Below, piece after piece: positions 51,780 through 60,036 of a DNA stretch of 64,000 bases. Below the pieces are notes generated by a model, which was not told where the DNA came from, searched no databases, and was given only the letters and a program-made list of their open reading frames with translations. The position numbers and the translations under genes were made by a program. Source of the stretch: Beijerinckiaceae bacterium (GTDB lineage: Bacteria > Pseudomonadota > Alphaproteobacteria > Rhizobiales > Beijerinckiaceae); the NCBI GenBank assembly GCA_009773635.1, contig WSYC01000002.1, positions 62,001 to 126,000 of the forward strand, given 5' to 3'. Position 1 is the stretch's first letter. The number at the start of each line of letters is the position of its first letter.

Positions 51780-52958
51780 ATGTCGAATGGTTCAGGTAGC
51801 TCAGGCCCAATCGTAATCGATCTATTCTGCGGAGCTGGAGGGCTTAGTGAGGGCCTCCGTCAGGCTGGCTTCACCCCGCGAGTGGGGGTCGACTTCGACA
51901 AGCATGCCGCCGCCACATATCGCCATAATCACCCCGGCGTCCCGGTTATCGAAGGTGATGTTGCGACTGTGACGGGCGAAGACCTTTTTCGGTTGGCCGG
52001 AACTCGCAAGATCGATCTGATCGCCGGCGGACCGAGCTGCCAAGGGTTCAGTACCCACGGCAAGCGTATTCAAGATGATCCGCGGAATTTCCTTTTCAAA
52101 CATTTCGTTCGACTCGTCGATGAAGTCCGTCCGAGGATGTTCTTGATGGAGAACGTCAAGGGAATGCTGAGTTACGCAAAAGGGGAGTTCCGGAAGCAGA
52201 TTGAGGCAGCGTTCCAAGAGATTGGCTATCGGACTGATTTTACGCAAGTGTTGGCCGCTGACTATGGAGTGCCGCAGCTGCGCCATCGTATTCTTTTTAT
52301 GGGTACTCGGGATGATGACATCGAGTTGTCGTTCCCTGCGCCGACGCATGGAGATCAGGTCAACGGCTTGAAGCCATACGTCACAGTAGCCGAGGCTATT
52401 GGCGACCTACCGCTCATGGGTGAGAACTACACCACGGCCCAGCGGAAGTACGCATCCGCGCCGGAAGGCCTATATCAGGTTTATTGCCGATCCGGTGCCC
52501 CGACAAAGGTCACGCTGCACGTTAGCCGTCCGTTGTCGAATCAGGCTGGCTCATTGGCCGCTCATATCGGTCAGGGGCAGGGCCTGAGGGCGGTGCCCGT
52601 AGAATTCCTACCGGAGCGCTTCACTAGGATGCGGACAATCTCGAATGGTCAGCTCCGCCGTGATTGCACGACGCTCTATCATAGGCTCGATCCAGACAAG
52701 CCATCTTATACCATTACCTGCAACTACAAGAATGTTGCTTCCGGGCCGTTCTTGCATCCGTATGAAGATCGAGCCATTTCGCATCGCGAAGCGGCTCGCT
52801 TTATGTCGTTCCCGGATCGATACCAGTTCCTCGGGGCTAGCTTCCCTCGGCAGATCGGCAACGCTGTTCCGCCGTTACTGGCGAAGGCCATCGGCTCCCA
52901 TCTCCTGAAGCTGCTGAAGTCGGGAAGCACCGACGAGAGCTATCGGCGTGTCGCCTGA
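51780..52958 (+). CDS. DNA (cytosine-5-)-methyltransferase
   Basis: The 392-residue enzyme has motif I VIDLFCGAGGLSEGLRQAGF, motif IV GGPSCQGFSTHGKR with catalytic Cys, motif VI MENVKGML, motif VIII QLRHR and motif X QIGNAVPPLLAKAIG. The start at 51780 follows GGAGGGGG; the ATG at 51762 lies upstream of that site. The stop overlaps the next start (TGATG). It is clustered with McrBC, a nuclease that cuts methylated DNA, and with a vsr pseudogene. Its target may be chosen so as not to trigger that McrBC. It differs from the element 1 methylase. Confidence 0.94.
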   Translation: MSNGSGSSGPIVIDLFCGAGGLSEGLRQAGFTPRVGVDFDKHAAATYRHNHPGVPVIEGDVATVTGEDLFRLAGTRKIDLIAGGPSCQGFSTHGKRIQDDPRNFLFKHFVRLVDEVRPRMFLMENVKGMLSYAKGEFRKQIEAAFQEIGYRTDFTQVLAADYGVPQLRHRILFMGTRDDDIELSFPAPTHGDQVNGLKPYVTVAEAIGDLPLMGENYTTAQRKYASAPEGLYQVYCRSGAPTKVTLHVSRPLSNQAGSLAAHIGQGQGLRAVPVEFLPERFTRMRTISNGQLRRDCTTLYHRLDPDKPSYTITCNYKNVASGPFLHPYEDRAISHREAARFMSFPDRYQFLGASFPRQIGNAVPPLLAKAIGSHLLKLLKSGSTDESYRRVA

Positions 52959-54499
52959 TGTCCGTCAGGATCAAGGCCGAGAGGGCGGCACTAGCCCTGC
53001 ACAATCTGTCCGATTGGAAAGATGAGGTCCGGTCTCAGGCGACCGCCCACCTGATGCCTCTCCTGGCTCTTCTGGAAAAGGGCGCGGGAAAGATGGGACC
53101 AGATCCCATCTTGTTCCGGGAACGGCCTGAAGAATTCGAGTTCTGGGATCAGTACCTCCATCTAAAAGATGGCGATACCGTCAAGCCGTACTTCAACCCG
53201 GTGACTCTAAGACGTGCTGAGGCGGGTTTTCCGCACAGCAATGCTGCTACGATCAGGAAGAACACCTTTGAGGGAAAGTGGAAAGGGGCGGTTCGAACCG
53301 TGGGGACGCAAGGTGAGGAATGGAAGTTGGCAGATAATTACGCCGACGTTTTCCGAACCAATGTCCTCAGCAAGAGCGGGCAGGTTACCCGCGCGCCAGT
53401 GGTCGATCTCGCTGTCCTTTTCTTCCGAGATGAAACCTTCAACGATGCCGATGACGCCAGCGTTTTGGAAAAGCGCTTTCGCGAACGGTTTCCGCAACGC
53501 GACGAAGATTACGAGAAGCTTTTTGTTTTCCACCCTGAAGGCCGGGACAAGATATTCGCACCTGATGCCGGGCTACAGGATTACCAGGTCGCCATAAAAA
53601 ACGCCCTAGTTGACGATGTAAAGACTGCGAAAGCAATACCGTCCATCCCGACGCCTCCCATATCGCTGGATTTGGACGACCCCGTTCTGGTGCAGGTCCA
53701 ACAACTTCTGACATTCGGGAGTTCCGGGATCATCTTTACCGGACCTCCCGGCACCGGGAAGTCGTACTACGCGAAAAGGGTCGCGACCCATTTGGTGGCA
53801 TCGCCGGAGAAGGACATCTTCCGAGTCCAATTTCACCCGTCATATGGATATGAGGACTTCGTTGAAGGATATCGGCCAGCGCAGGATGCCGTCTCCGGCT
53901 ACAAGATCGTCGCTAAAACTTTCATCGACGCCTGCAAACGCGCGGAAGCGGTGAAGGCCGACAACGGGTTAGTTGTTCTTATTGTAGACGAGATCAACAG
54001 AGGCGACCCCGCACGTGTGTTTGGAGAGCTGCTCACATACATAGAGCGGAACTACCGCGACGATCCCTTCATACTGCCGTTTTCCGGCGATCCCTTCACT
54101 ATACCGAACAATCTGGTCATGCTGGGGACGATGAACCCCTATGACCGCAGCGTTGCGCAGATGGACGCTGCCTTCGTTCGACGGTTCGACCACATCGAGG
54201 TCGCCCCGTCCCGCGATGTGGTAGAAGATATGCTGGAGGCCGGAGGAGGCTTTACGCCAGGGCAGATTACAGAGATCGGCAGGTGGTTCGAGAATGTCCA
54301 GAAAATGGTGCCATTCGGTCTGGGGCACAGTTTCTTCTCGGACGTCAAAAACCTCGACCATTTTAAGCTAGTCTGGAAATATCGGATGAAGCCGGCAGCC
54401 ACCTTGGCGATCGATCTCAACGACGGTGCGCTGCAGAACCTGGTCGCGAGCTTTGATGCTCTCATCAAGAGACTTGAGGGCACTGGCGGTGACGCCTGA
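52958..54499 (+). CDS. mcrB: McrB-like AAA+ GTPase subunit
   Basis: The 513-residue protein has a C-terminal AAA+ domain of the McrB type: Walker A TGPPGTGKSYYAKRV near residue 262, Walker B LIVDEINRGDPARVFGELLT near 345 and the McrB signature GTMNPYDRSVAQMDAAFVRR near 388. The N-terminal 220 residues, a likely DNA-recognition region, are unlike the E. coli McrB N-domain, so the methylated target is unknown. It is translationally coupled to the methyltransferase (1-bp overlap) and to mcrC. Confidence 0.9.
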   Translation: MSVRIKAERAALALHNLSDWKDEVRSQATAHLMPLLALLEKGAGKMGPDPILFRERPEEFEFWDQYLHLKDGDTVKPYFNPVTLRRAEAGFPHSNAATIRKNTFEGKWKGAVRTVGTQGEEWKLADNYADVFRTNVLSKSGQVTRAPVVDLAVLFFRDETFNDADDASVLEKRFRERFPQRDEDYEKLFVFHPEGRDKIFAPDAGLQDYQVAIKNALVDDVKTAKAIPSIPTPPISLDLDDPVLVQVQQLLTFGSSGIIFTGPPGTGKSYYAKRVATHLVASPEKDIFRVQFHPSYGYEDFVEGYRPAQDAVSGYKIVAKTFIDACKRAEAVKADNGLVVLIVDEINRGDPARVFGELLTYIERNYRDDPFILPFSGDPFTIPNNLVMLGTMNPYDRSVAQMDAAFVRRFDHIEVAPSRDVVEDMLEAGGGFTPGQITEIGRWFENVQKMVPFGLGHSFFSDVKNLDHFKLVWKYRMKPAATLAIDLNDGALQNLVASFDALIKRLEGTGGDA

Positions 54500-55751
54500 G
54501 GTCGTTGACTGTGAGGAATTTTCTGAGCTGTCTGTACGGCTCAGTTCGCTCATGGAGGACGGCGAGCTTAAGATAGACGAGAGGATCGCCACCAAGGGCT
54601 ATCTCATGGCGACCATGAGTGGCGGCCAGATCGTGTTCCGGACAACGCGTTTCGTCGGAACCATTCCGGTAACCCCGAAGCTCAGCGTCAAGATTACGCC
54701 CCGGGCGAGCATTTCCAACCTGTCATACATGCTGGTCAGGTCGGGCGTCATCCCAACTGCGGTCAACGGCTTCACGCGCGGCTACATGCCCCGCTTCGTA
54801 GCCGCCAACAACGTGGAGAAAATTTACGGCCGATCCCTGGTGGACGGCGCAAAGGTCATAGCCAAACGCGGCTTCATGAAGTCGTACGTCCGGCATCCGA
54901 ATGCGCCTCCTTGGCGCGGCCGTTTCTTGGCCTCTGAAACGGTAAGGCGGCATGCATCCAAGGGCGTCAGATACAGGCACGAGTTCGACCACAGCATCTT
55001 GTCGCCGACCGTCATCGAGAACATCAGCCTCAAAGAGGCGCTAAAACAGGTCCGGACCTGGTATCTGGCGAACGACAAGAAGAATGTCATAGTCAAGGAG
55101 ATCAACGCGCTTCTCTATGACCTGTGGTCCGTGGCTGACTGGGACGGCTCGAGGGCGGACCTTGTCTCCCAGCTCGCGCGGAAGGTTAGAGGAATTCCGC
55201 CGCAGCTATCCCATTACCGCGATCCGCTCTGGTCGGCGTTTCTCATCCTGCAGAGCCTGCTGCCTGAAGTTGTTTTCGACGGCTATGTAAAGCTCGATTC
55301 CCTGATTATCGACGTTTCCGCGGTCTTTGAGGCCTTCATCCGCCGTGAATTGGCGGACCGTTTGAAGTCACACGGATACAGAGTTGAAGATGGAAACAAA
55401 AATCCTTCTGATCTGTTCGTCGAGGGTGGCGTTTATTCCGTGCACCCCGACATCGTTATTCGACAAGGCGACAGCGTAGTTGCGCTGCTTGATGCGAAAT
55501 ACAAGACAGATCCAAAGGAGCAAGATCGGTACGAGGTGCTCTCCTTTATGGACGCAATGAACGTTTCAATCGGAGGCTTCGTTTGCCCTGCTAACGGCAT
55601 TGACACCACCAGATTCCTCGGCAGCACAGCCGCAGGGAAGAAGATGTTCGGGTTGCGGTATGATCTTGCCGCGGTCGATCTCAACGCCGAGGCGGAGCGA
55701 TTCAGCGGCAATGTAATGAGGATGATTGAAGGCAACTACGATTTCGTTTGA
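54489..55751 (+). CDS. mcrC: McrC-like nuclease subunit
   Basis: The 420-residue protein starts at GTG 54489, overlapping mcrB by 11 bp; frames starting earlier run inside mcrB. N-terminal segment GYLMATMSGGQIVFRTTRFVGTIPVTPKL is typical of the McrC beta region. The nuclease motif is HPDIVIRQGDSVVALLDAKYK near residue 317 (PD...DAK). It partners McrB to cut modified DNA after GTP-driven translocation. The last gene of the defence set before the vsr pseudogene. Confidence 0.9.
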   Translation: MTPEVVDCEEFSELSVRLSSLMEDGELKIDERIATKGYLMATMSGGQIVFRTTRFVGTIPVTPKLSVKITPRASISNLSYMLVRSGVIPTAVNGFTRGYMPRFVAANNVEKIYGRSLVDGAKVIAKRGFMKSYVRHPNAPPWRGRFLASETVRRHASKGVRYRHEFDHSILSPTVIENISLKEALKQVRTWYLANDKKNVIVKEINALLYDLWSVADWDGSRADLVSQLARKVRGIPPQLSHYRDPLWSAFLILQSLLPEVVFDGYVKLDSLIIDVSAVFEAFIRRELADRLKSHGYRVEDGNKNPSDLFVEGGVYSVHPDIVIRQGDSVVALLDAKYKTDPKEQDRYEVLSFMDAMNVSIGGFVCPANGIDTTRFLGSTAAGKKMFGLRYDLAAVDLNAEAERFSGNVMRMIEGNYDFV

Positions 55752-55752
55752 C

Positions 55753-56244
55753 ATGAGCGCACATCGCCAGCGGCCTCCGATGCCAGCCACCTCGTCTCAC
55801 CGCAGTTGGACCATGGCGAGGATCAGGCAGAAAGAGACTAAGCCGGAGATCGTCGTTCGTTGCCTCGTTCACGGCATGGGATATCGTTTCTGGCTGCACC
55901 AAAAGAACCTTGCCGGTTCTCCCGTTATCGTACTGCCGTGATTGCGGAAGATAACAGAGGTCAGGGGTTGCTTTTGGGATCACAACCCGGACCCCTCATG
56001 CACGAGAGCGCGCCTCCTGAAATTTAGGCGAGGCTTCTGGATTCCGAAGCTGGAACGCAATGCACGGAGAGATGCAGATAATGAGAGGCAGTTGTGGGCA
56101 CTTGGCTGGGCGGTGCTGATCGTTTGGAAAGCGAGACGCCGCCGGTGGTCTTGCGGGAGCTTAAAGAAAAACTACGAAGCTTTCTCACGACATATCGCTC
56201 GCCCAAGACCATTGGGCCTAAACGAACCGCTCGTTGAAACGTAG
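55753..56244 (+). pseudogene. vsr: Very short patch repair endonuclease (vsr) with in-frame stop
   Basis: The two pieces are in one frame, split by TGA at 55939-55941. First part: MARIRQKETKPEIVVRCLVHGMGYRFWLH; second part: RKITEVRGCFWDHNPDPSC, RRGFWIPKLERNARRDADNE and ALGWAVLIVWKA, the Vsr pattern. Most Vsr proteins have PD(I/L)V where this has PVIV, and GCFWH where this has GCFWD, so the catalytic residues are also lost. The expected codon at the stop is CGA (PRLRK), consistent with a C-to-T change. Partner of the C5-methyltransferase upstream. Confidence 0.8.
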
Positions 56245-56290
56245 GATGTGTGGGCGGCCCGCTTCCCAGTTGCTAACTGGAGGGGAAAAA

Positions 56291-56365
56291 TGGTGCCGGA
56301 TGAGGGGATTGAACCCCCGACCTTCGGTTTACAAAACCGCTGCTCTACCGCTGAGCTAATCCGGC
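56291..56365 (-). tRNA. tRNA-Thr(UGU), complete copy carried by element 2
   Basis: A 75-nt cloverleaf including CCA: acceptor GCCGGAT/ATCCGGC, D arm GCTC AGCGGTA GAGC, anticodon loop TTTGTAA with anticodon TGT, variable AGGTC, T arm GGGGG TTCAATC CCCTC. It lies 100 bp inside the right attachment core, in the same orientation as the severed host gene. It differs from the rebuilt host tRNA in the acceptor, D and T stems, so it is not a copy regenerated by integration. Confidence 0.95.
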
Positions 56366-56465
56366 CCTTGGAGCACCGCTTCTCGGTGCCTATTCGGTAC
56401 TTGCCCGGACCGCACGCTGCCTAAGCGCATGATCCGATTCGCCTTATCGCCTACAGACCCACCAA

Positions 56466-56502
56466 TTACAAAACCGCTGCACTACCGCTGTGCTACGCCG
56501 GC
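56466..56502 (-). other. Severed 5' half of host tRNA-Thr(UGU), right attachment site of element 2
   Basis: Minus strand: acceptor GCCGGCG, TA, D arm GCAC AGCGGTA GTGC, A, GCGGT and core TTTGTAA; the sequence after the core is unrelated to tRNA. Together with 43034-43071 it rebuilds a 75-nt tRNA with perfect acceptor pairing. The 361 bp to the next gene (56503-56863) hold the presumed tRNA promoter and nothing else seen. Confidence 0.9.
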
Positions 56503-56863
56503 CCGACGCCTCTATCTCCGATTTGCGTGCCGCTGGCAACTCCAAGCGCGATATCGCCCGCATGTTTCCGGCAGCCCGGTTTTGGCGTCGAAAGGGGCGG
56601 AAGCACCGGAGCCGGCCGGTGCGAGGCCATCTGCATGCTCTCGCATGCCAGACTAAAGTTGTTGGTCCAAAATCCAGCTAACGGAACCGCACTGCTTCGC
56701 ATAGGGTCCGCGCCATTCGTCCGGGAATGGGCGATTGAATGAATTACAAACTGGGTGAGTGCAGAGAAAAAGTGGGTGAAATCAGAGTGTTGCGTTTTTG
56801 ACCTCGGATTTTTCAACGTTTCCTGTTCTCGCCCTGATCAGAAAATGTAGTAGGAGAGCGCTT

Positions 56864-58540
56864 ATGGCGGATGTAGCAGCTATGGGGTCACGGGCAGAGC
56901 CGCGCCCGATGACACAGGAAGAGAAGAAGGTCATTCTGGCCTCTTCGCTCGGTACCGTTTTCGAATGGTATGATTTCTATCTTTACGGGTCGCTGGCGGC
57001 CATGATCGGCGCCCAGTTCTTCTCGGCGTTTGACGTTTCGACGCGCAACGTCTTTGCGCTGCTCGCGTTTGCGGCCGGCTTCCTTGTCCGTCCGTTCGGC
57101 GCGCTGTTCTTCGGCCGCCTCGGCGATCTGATCGGCCGCAAGCAGACCTTTCTCGTGACCATCCTGATCATGGGCCTCTCGACCTTCCTCGTCGGCCTGC
57201 TGCCGTCCTATGCCTCGATCGGCTGGCCGGCTCCGGTCATCCTCATCCTGCTGCGTATGCTTCAGGGCCTTGCGCTCGGCGGTGAATACGGCGGTGCGGC
57301 GGTTTATGTTGCCGAACATGCCCCGGTTGGCCGTCGTGGCTTCTACACCTCGTGGATCCAGACGACCGCGACCCTCGGCCTGCTGCTTTCGCTGATGGTC
57401 ATTCTTGGCCTGCGCCTCTGGCTCGGTGAGAAGGCTTTCGCGGATTACGGCTGGCGCATTCCGTTCCTCGGCTCGATCTTCCTGCTCGCGATCTCGGTCT
57501 GGATTCGTCTCCAGATGCAGGAATCGCCGGCCTTCCAGAAGATGAAGGACGAGGGCACCCGCTCGAAGGCGCCGCTTGGCGAGGCTTTCGGCCAGTGGAA
57601 GAACCTCAAGGTCGTTATCATCGCGCTGCTCGGCCTCGTCGCCGGTCAGGCCGTGGTGTGGTACACCGGTCAGTTCTACGCGCTCTTCTTCATGCAGAGC
57701 ATTCTGAAGATCGACCTGTTCTCGGCGAACGTGCTGGTGGCCTGGTCGCTGATCCTGGGTACCGGCGGTTTCATCTTCTTCGGTTCGCTCTCGGATAAGA
57801 TCGGTCGCAAGCCGGTCATTCTCGCGGGCTGCCTGATCGCCGCGCTGACCTTCTTCCCGCTGTTCCAGGCGTTGACGAAGGTTGCCAACCCGAAGCTCGA
57901 CACCGCCATCAACACCGTCAAGGTGGAAGTGACGGCCGACCCGGCTTCCTGCGGCAACGTGATCGATCCGGTCGGTATCCGCTCGTTCACCGCACCGTGC
58001 GACGTGGCGCGTGTCTCGCTCGCCCGCGCCGCCGTGAAGTATGACTTCAAGCCCGGCGCTGCCGGTGCTCAGGCCAAGCTGACGATGAACGGCAAGGACG
58101 TTCCGATTGCGGCCGCAATTCCGGCCAATATCGCCGCCTTCGGCAAGGCCGCAATCGAAGCCGGTTACCCGGCGCCGGGCGATGCCTCGATCGTGAAGCT
58201 GAACTCGGTGATCCCGACGACGGCCCAGGCCTGGAGCGTGGTTGCGATCCTGACGATCCTCGTCCTCTACGTGACGGCCGTGTATGGCCCGATCGCGGCG
58301 GCGCTCGTCGAGTTCTTCCCGACCCGCATCCGCTACACCGCGATGTCGCTGCCCTACCACATCGGCAACGGCTGGTTCGGCGGCTTCCTGCCCCCGACCT
58401 CCTTCGCGATGGTGGCCGCGACCGGCGATATCTACTACGGCCTGTGGTATCCGGTTGTCGTGGCGCTCGGCACCTTCGTGATCGGCCTGCTGTTCGTGAA
58501 GGAAACCAAGGACCGCGACATCTACTCGGTCGAGAATTGA
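56864..58540 (+). CDS. MFS transporter, metabolite:H+ symporter family, with periplasmic insert
   Basis: The 558-residue protein starts EEKKVILASSLGTVFEWYDFYLYGSLAA, the hallmark of the ProP/ShiA/KgtP group, with the loop motif GRLGDLIGRKQTFL after helix 2 and GSLSDKIGRKPVI after helix 8. Between helices 9 and 10 it has an unusual insertion of about 115 residues (residues 355-470) with two cysteines (DPASCGN, FTAPCDV), probably a disulfide-linked periplasmic domain. Twelve membrane segments. The start at 56864 follows AGGAGA. Substrate likely a carboxylate or osmolyte. Confidence 0.88.
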   Translation: MADVAAMGSRAEPRPMTQEEKKVILASSLGTVFEWYDFYLYGSLAAMIGAQFFSAFDVSTRNVFALLAFAAGFLVRPFGALFFGRLGDLIGRKQTFLVTILIMGLSTFLVGLLPSYASIGWPAPVILILLRMLQGLALGGEYGGAAVYVAEHAPVGRRGFYTSWIQTTATLGLLLSLMVILGLRLWLGEKAFADYGWRIPFLGSIFLLAISVWIRLQMQESPAFQKMKDEGTRSKAPLGEAFGQWKNLKVVIIALLGLVAGQAVVWYTGQFYALFFMQSILKIDLFSANVLVAWSLILGTGGFIFFGSLSDKIGRKPVILAGCLIAALTFFPLFQALTKVANPKLDTAINTVKVEVTADPASCGNVIDPVGIRSFTAPCDVARVSLARAAVKYDFKPGAAGAQAKLTMNGKDVPIAAAIPANIAAFGKAAIEAGYPAPGDASIVKLNSVIPTTAQAWSVVAILTILVLYVTAVYGPIAAALVEFFPTRIRYTAMSLPYHIGNGWFGGFLPPTSFAMVAATGDIYYGLWYPVVVALGTFVIGLLFVKETKDRDIYSVEN

Positions 58541-58545
58541 TATTT

Positions 58546-58612
58546 CCCTTGAATTTGGTTCGCCAAATTCAAGGGTCTCCTCGCATAAGCTCGGGCGCGC
58601 GTTCGCGCTTGC
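58546..58612. repeat. Structured intergenic repeat, copy 2
   Basis: Perfect 13-bp stem CCCTTGAATTTGG-TTCG-CCAAATTCAAGGG (58546-58575), then TCTCCTCGCATAAGC and TCGGGCGCGCGTTCGCGCTTGCC. The part after the hairpin matches copy 1 (31880-31981), while the hairpin sequence differs. Confidence 0.65.
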
Positions 58613-58658
58613 CAAAAGCCAGTTGGCCTTTGGAAGAAGCGAGGCGACCAAGAATACG

Positions 58659-58690
58659 AAACCCCGCCGGAAACGGCGGGGGTTTTGTTT
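58659..58690. terminator. Bidirectional rho-independent terminator
   Basis: AACCCCGCCG-GAAA-CGGCGGGGGTTTTGTTT between the convergent MFS and rlmB genes. Confidence 0.85.
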
Positions 58691-58718
58691 GCTCAGAATG
58701 CGCTGCGAGGGGGGGCGT

Positions 58719-59822
58719 TCAGCGCCTCGTCAGCGCCTGCCGCACTGCGTAGAGGCTGATGGCGGCCGCGTTCGAGACATTGAGGCTCTTGATCGCCCCC
58801 GGCAGCTCCAGCCGTGCGTTGTGGTCGCAGAGCGCGCGCGTGGACTGGCGCAGGCCCTTGCCCTCCGCGCCGAGCACCAGCACCACCGGCAGGCGCAGCG
58901 CCAGTGCGTGCATTTCCTCGGGCGCCTCGCTGTCGAGCCCGATGATCTGGTAGCCGCCGTCCTTCAGCTCCGTGAGCGCCCGGCCGAGATTGGTGACGCC
59001 CACCAGCGGCACGTGTTCCAGCGCGCCGGAGGCGGCCTTGGCGAGCACGCCGGTGATATCCGGCGAGTTGCGGAAGGTGGTGAGGATCGCCCCGACATCG
59101 AAGGCGGCGGCGGAGCGCAGGATCGCGCCGACGTTGTGCGGGTCTGTGACCTGATCGAGTGCGATGATGATCTTGTCCTGCGGCAGTTTTTCAAGCCGGA
59201 GCAGGGGCAGCCGCTCGGTTTCGAGATAGACCCCCTGATGCACGGCATCGGGGGGCAGCAGCGCGTTGATCGCCTCGGCTTTCACGACATCCGGCGCGAT
59301 GGGCAGCGCCAGATCCTCGGAGAGGCGCACAAAGGCGTTCTCGGTGACGAGCAGCCGGCGATGGCGGCGTTTCGCATTGAGCAGCGCCTCGCGCACGGTG
59401 TGGATGCCGTAGAGAACATCGCAGTCTTCCGGCGCCTGATATTTTTCCTTCTTCGGCTTGGGCGCGAAGCGGGCCTTGTCCTTGGGGCGCGGGGGCATGT
59501 CGCCGCCATCACCGGAACTTCTGGCAAAGTCCCGGTTGCCGAAGTCGGCTTTGGGCTTGAAACGCGATGGTGCGCGTTCATCCGATCTCGGCGCCTCCTG
59601 CCATGCCTCGCCCTGCCGTGCGCCTCCTTGCCGTGTCTCTCTCTCGTTTGCCGAATCAAGACGTGGCTTGAAGTTCTTGCGCTGGGGGGCATCGGACGCG
59701 CCGGGCGTCTCGGGGCGGCGACCATGCCGGAAAGGCGGTTTCATGGGCTGGGGTTCCTTGGAGCGCGCTGCTTTTGCGCCATTCCTTCCGCCATACGGCG
59801 CTTGATCCGGAATGTCGATCAC
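58719..59822 (-). CDS. rlmB: 23S rRNA (guanosine-2'-O-)-methyltransferase, RlmB-type SpoU family
   Basis: RlmB methylates G2251 in 23S rRNA. The 367-residue protein has a basic, low-complexity N-terminal extension of about 115 residues, an L30e-like substrate domain (VLYGIHTVREALLNAKRRHR) and the knotted SpoU domain: LDQVTDPHNVGAILRSAAAF near residue 225, LVLGAEGKGLRQSTRALCD near 315 and LNVSNAAAISLYAVRQAL at the end. The start may be later (ATG 59744). Typical alphaproteobacterial form with long extension. Confidence 0.92.
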   Translation of the reverse strand: MIDIPDQAPYGGRNGAKAARSKEPQPMKPPFRHGRRPETPGASDAPQRKNFKPRLDSANERETRQGGARQGEAWQEAPRSDERAPSRFKPKADFGNRDFARSSGDGGDMPPRPKDKARFAPKPKKEKYQAPEDCDVLYGIHTVREALLNAKRRHRRLLVTENAFVRLSEDLALPIAPDVVKAEAINALLPPDAVHQGVYLETERLPLLRLEKLPQDKIIIALDQVTDPHNVGAILRSAAAFDVGAILTTFRNSPDITGVLAKAASGALEHVPLVGVTNLGRALTELKDGGYQIIGLDSEAPEEMHALALRLPVVLVLGAEGKGLRQSTRALCDHNARLELPGAIKSLNVSNAAAISLYAVRQALTRR

Positions 59823-59951
59823 ACCGGGTGCGTCCTTTGTCGGATTTGGGGATGTTTTTCGCCGCCGGGCCGCCCATGCCCGTTGACACGGCGAGCCAGC
59901 TTATCCATAACGCACCCCTCACGAACGGGGTTTTCTCCAGGTTACGTGTCG

Positions 59952-60036
59952 GGGGGAATGTCCCGAGCGGCAAAGGGGGCGGACTGTAAATCCGCTGGCT
60001 ACGCCTTCGCAGGTTCGAGTCCTGCTTCCCCCACCA
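59952..60036 (+). tRNA. tRNA-Tyr(GUA)
   Basis: An 85-nt type II tRNA including CCA: acceptor GGGGGAA/TTCCCCC, anticodon arm GCGGA CTGTAAA TCCGC with anticodon GTA, long variable arm TGGCTACGCCTTCGC, T arm AGGTTCGAGTCCTGC. Its last 19 bases form the left attachment site of element 3. Confidence 0.96.

Larger units (their letters stand above)
43072..56465. mobile_element. Integrative element 2 (13.4 kb, satellite-like) inside a tRNA-Thr gene
   Basis: Bounded by the two halves of a tRNA-Thr(UGU) gene sharing the 7-bp core TTTGTAA, the usual overlap length for tyrosine recombinases. From the left: integrase, Xis-like protein, Prim-Pol/helicase, repeat-rich gap, terminase-small-like protein, small proteins, fused coiled-coil gene, membrane/XRE pair, decayed second pair, C5-methyltransferase, McrB, McrC, dead vsr and a complete replacement tRNA-Thr. 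Gene order matches element 1. Several decayed genes (fusion, vsr, XRE pair) suggest a long residence. Confidence 0.92.

Noticed and set aside
56291-56365. Complete tRNA-Thr as a gene simply restored by classic 3'-end integration
   Set aside because: The flanking halves rebuild a different tRNA with its own perfect acceptor pairing, and a separate 5' half persists to the right, so the complete tRNA is an additional gene.
56888-58651. 587-aa frame antisense to the MFS transporter
   Set aside because: Arg/Glu/Asp/His-rich shadow without any domain; the transporter is clear on the opposite strand.
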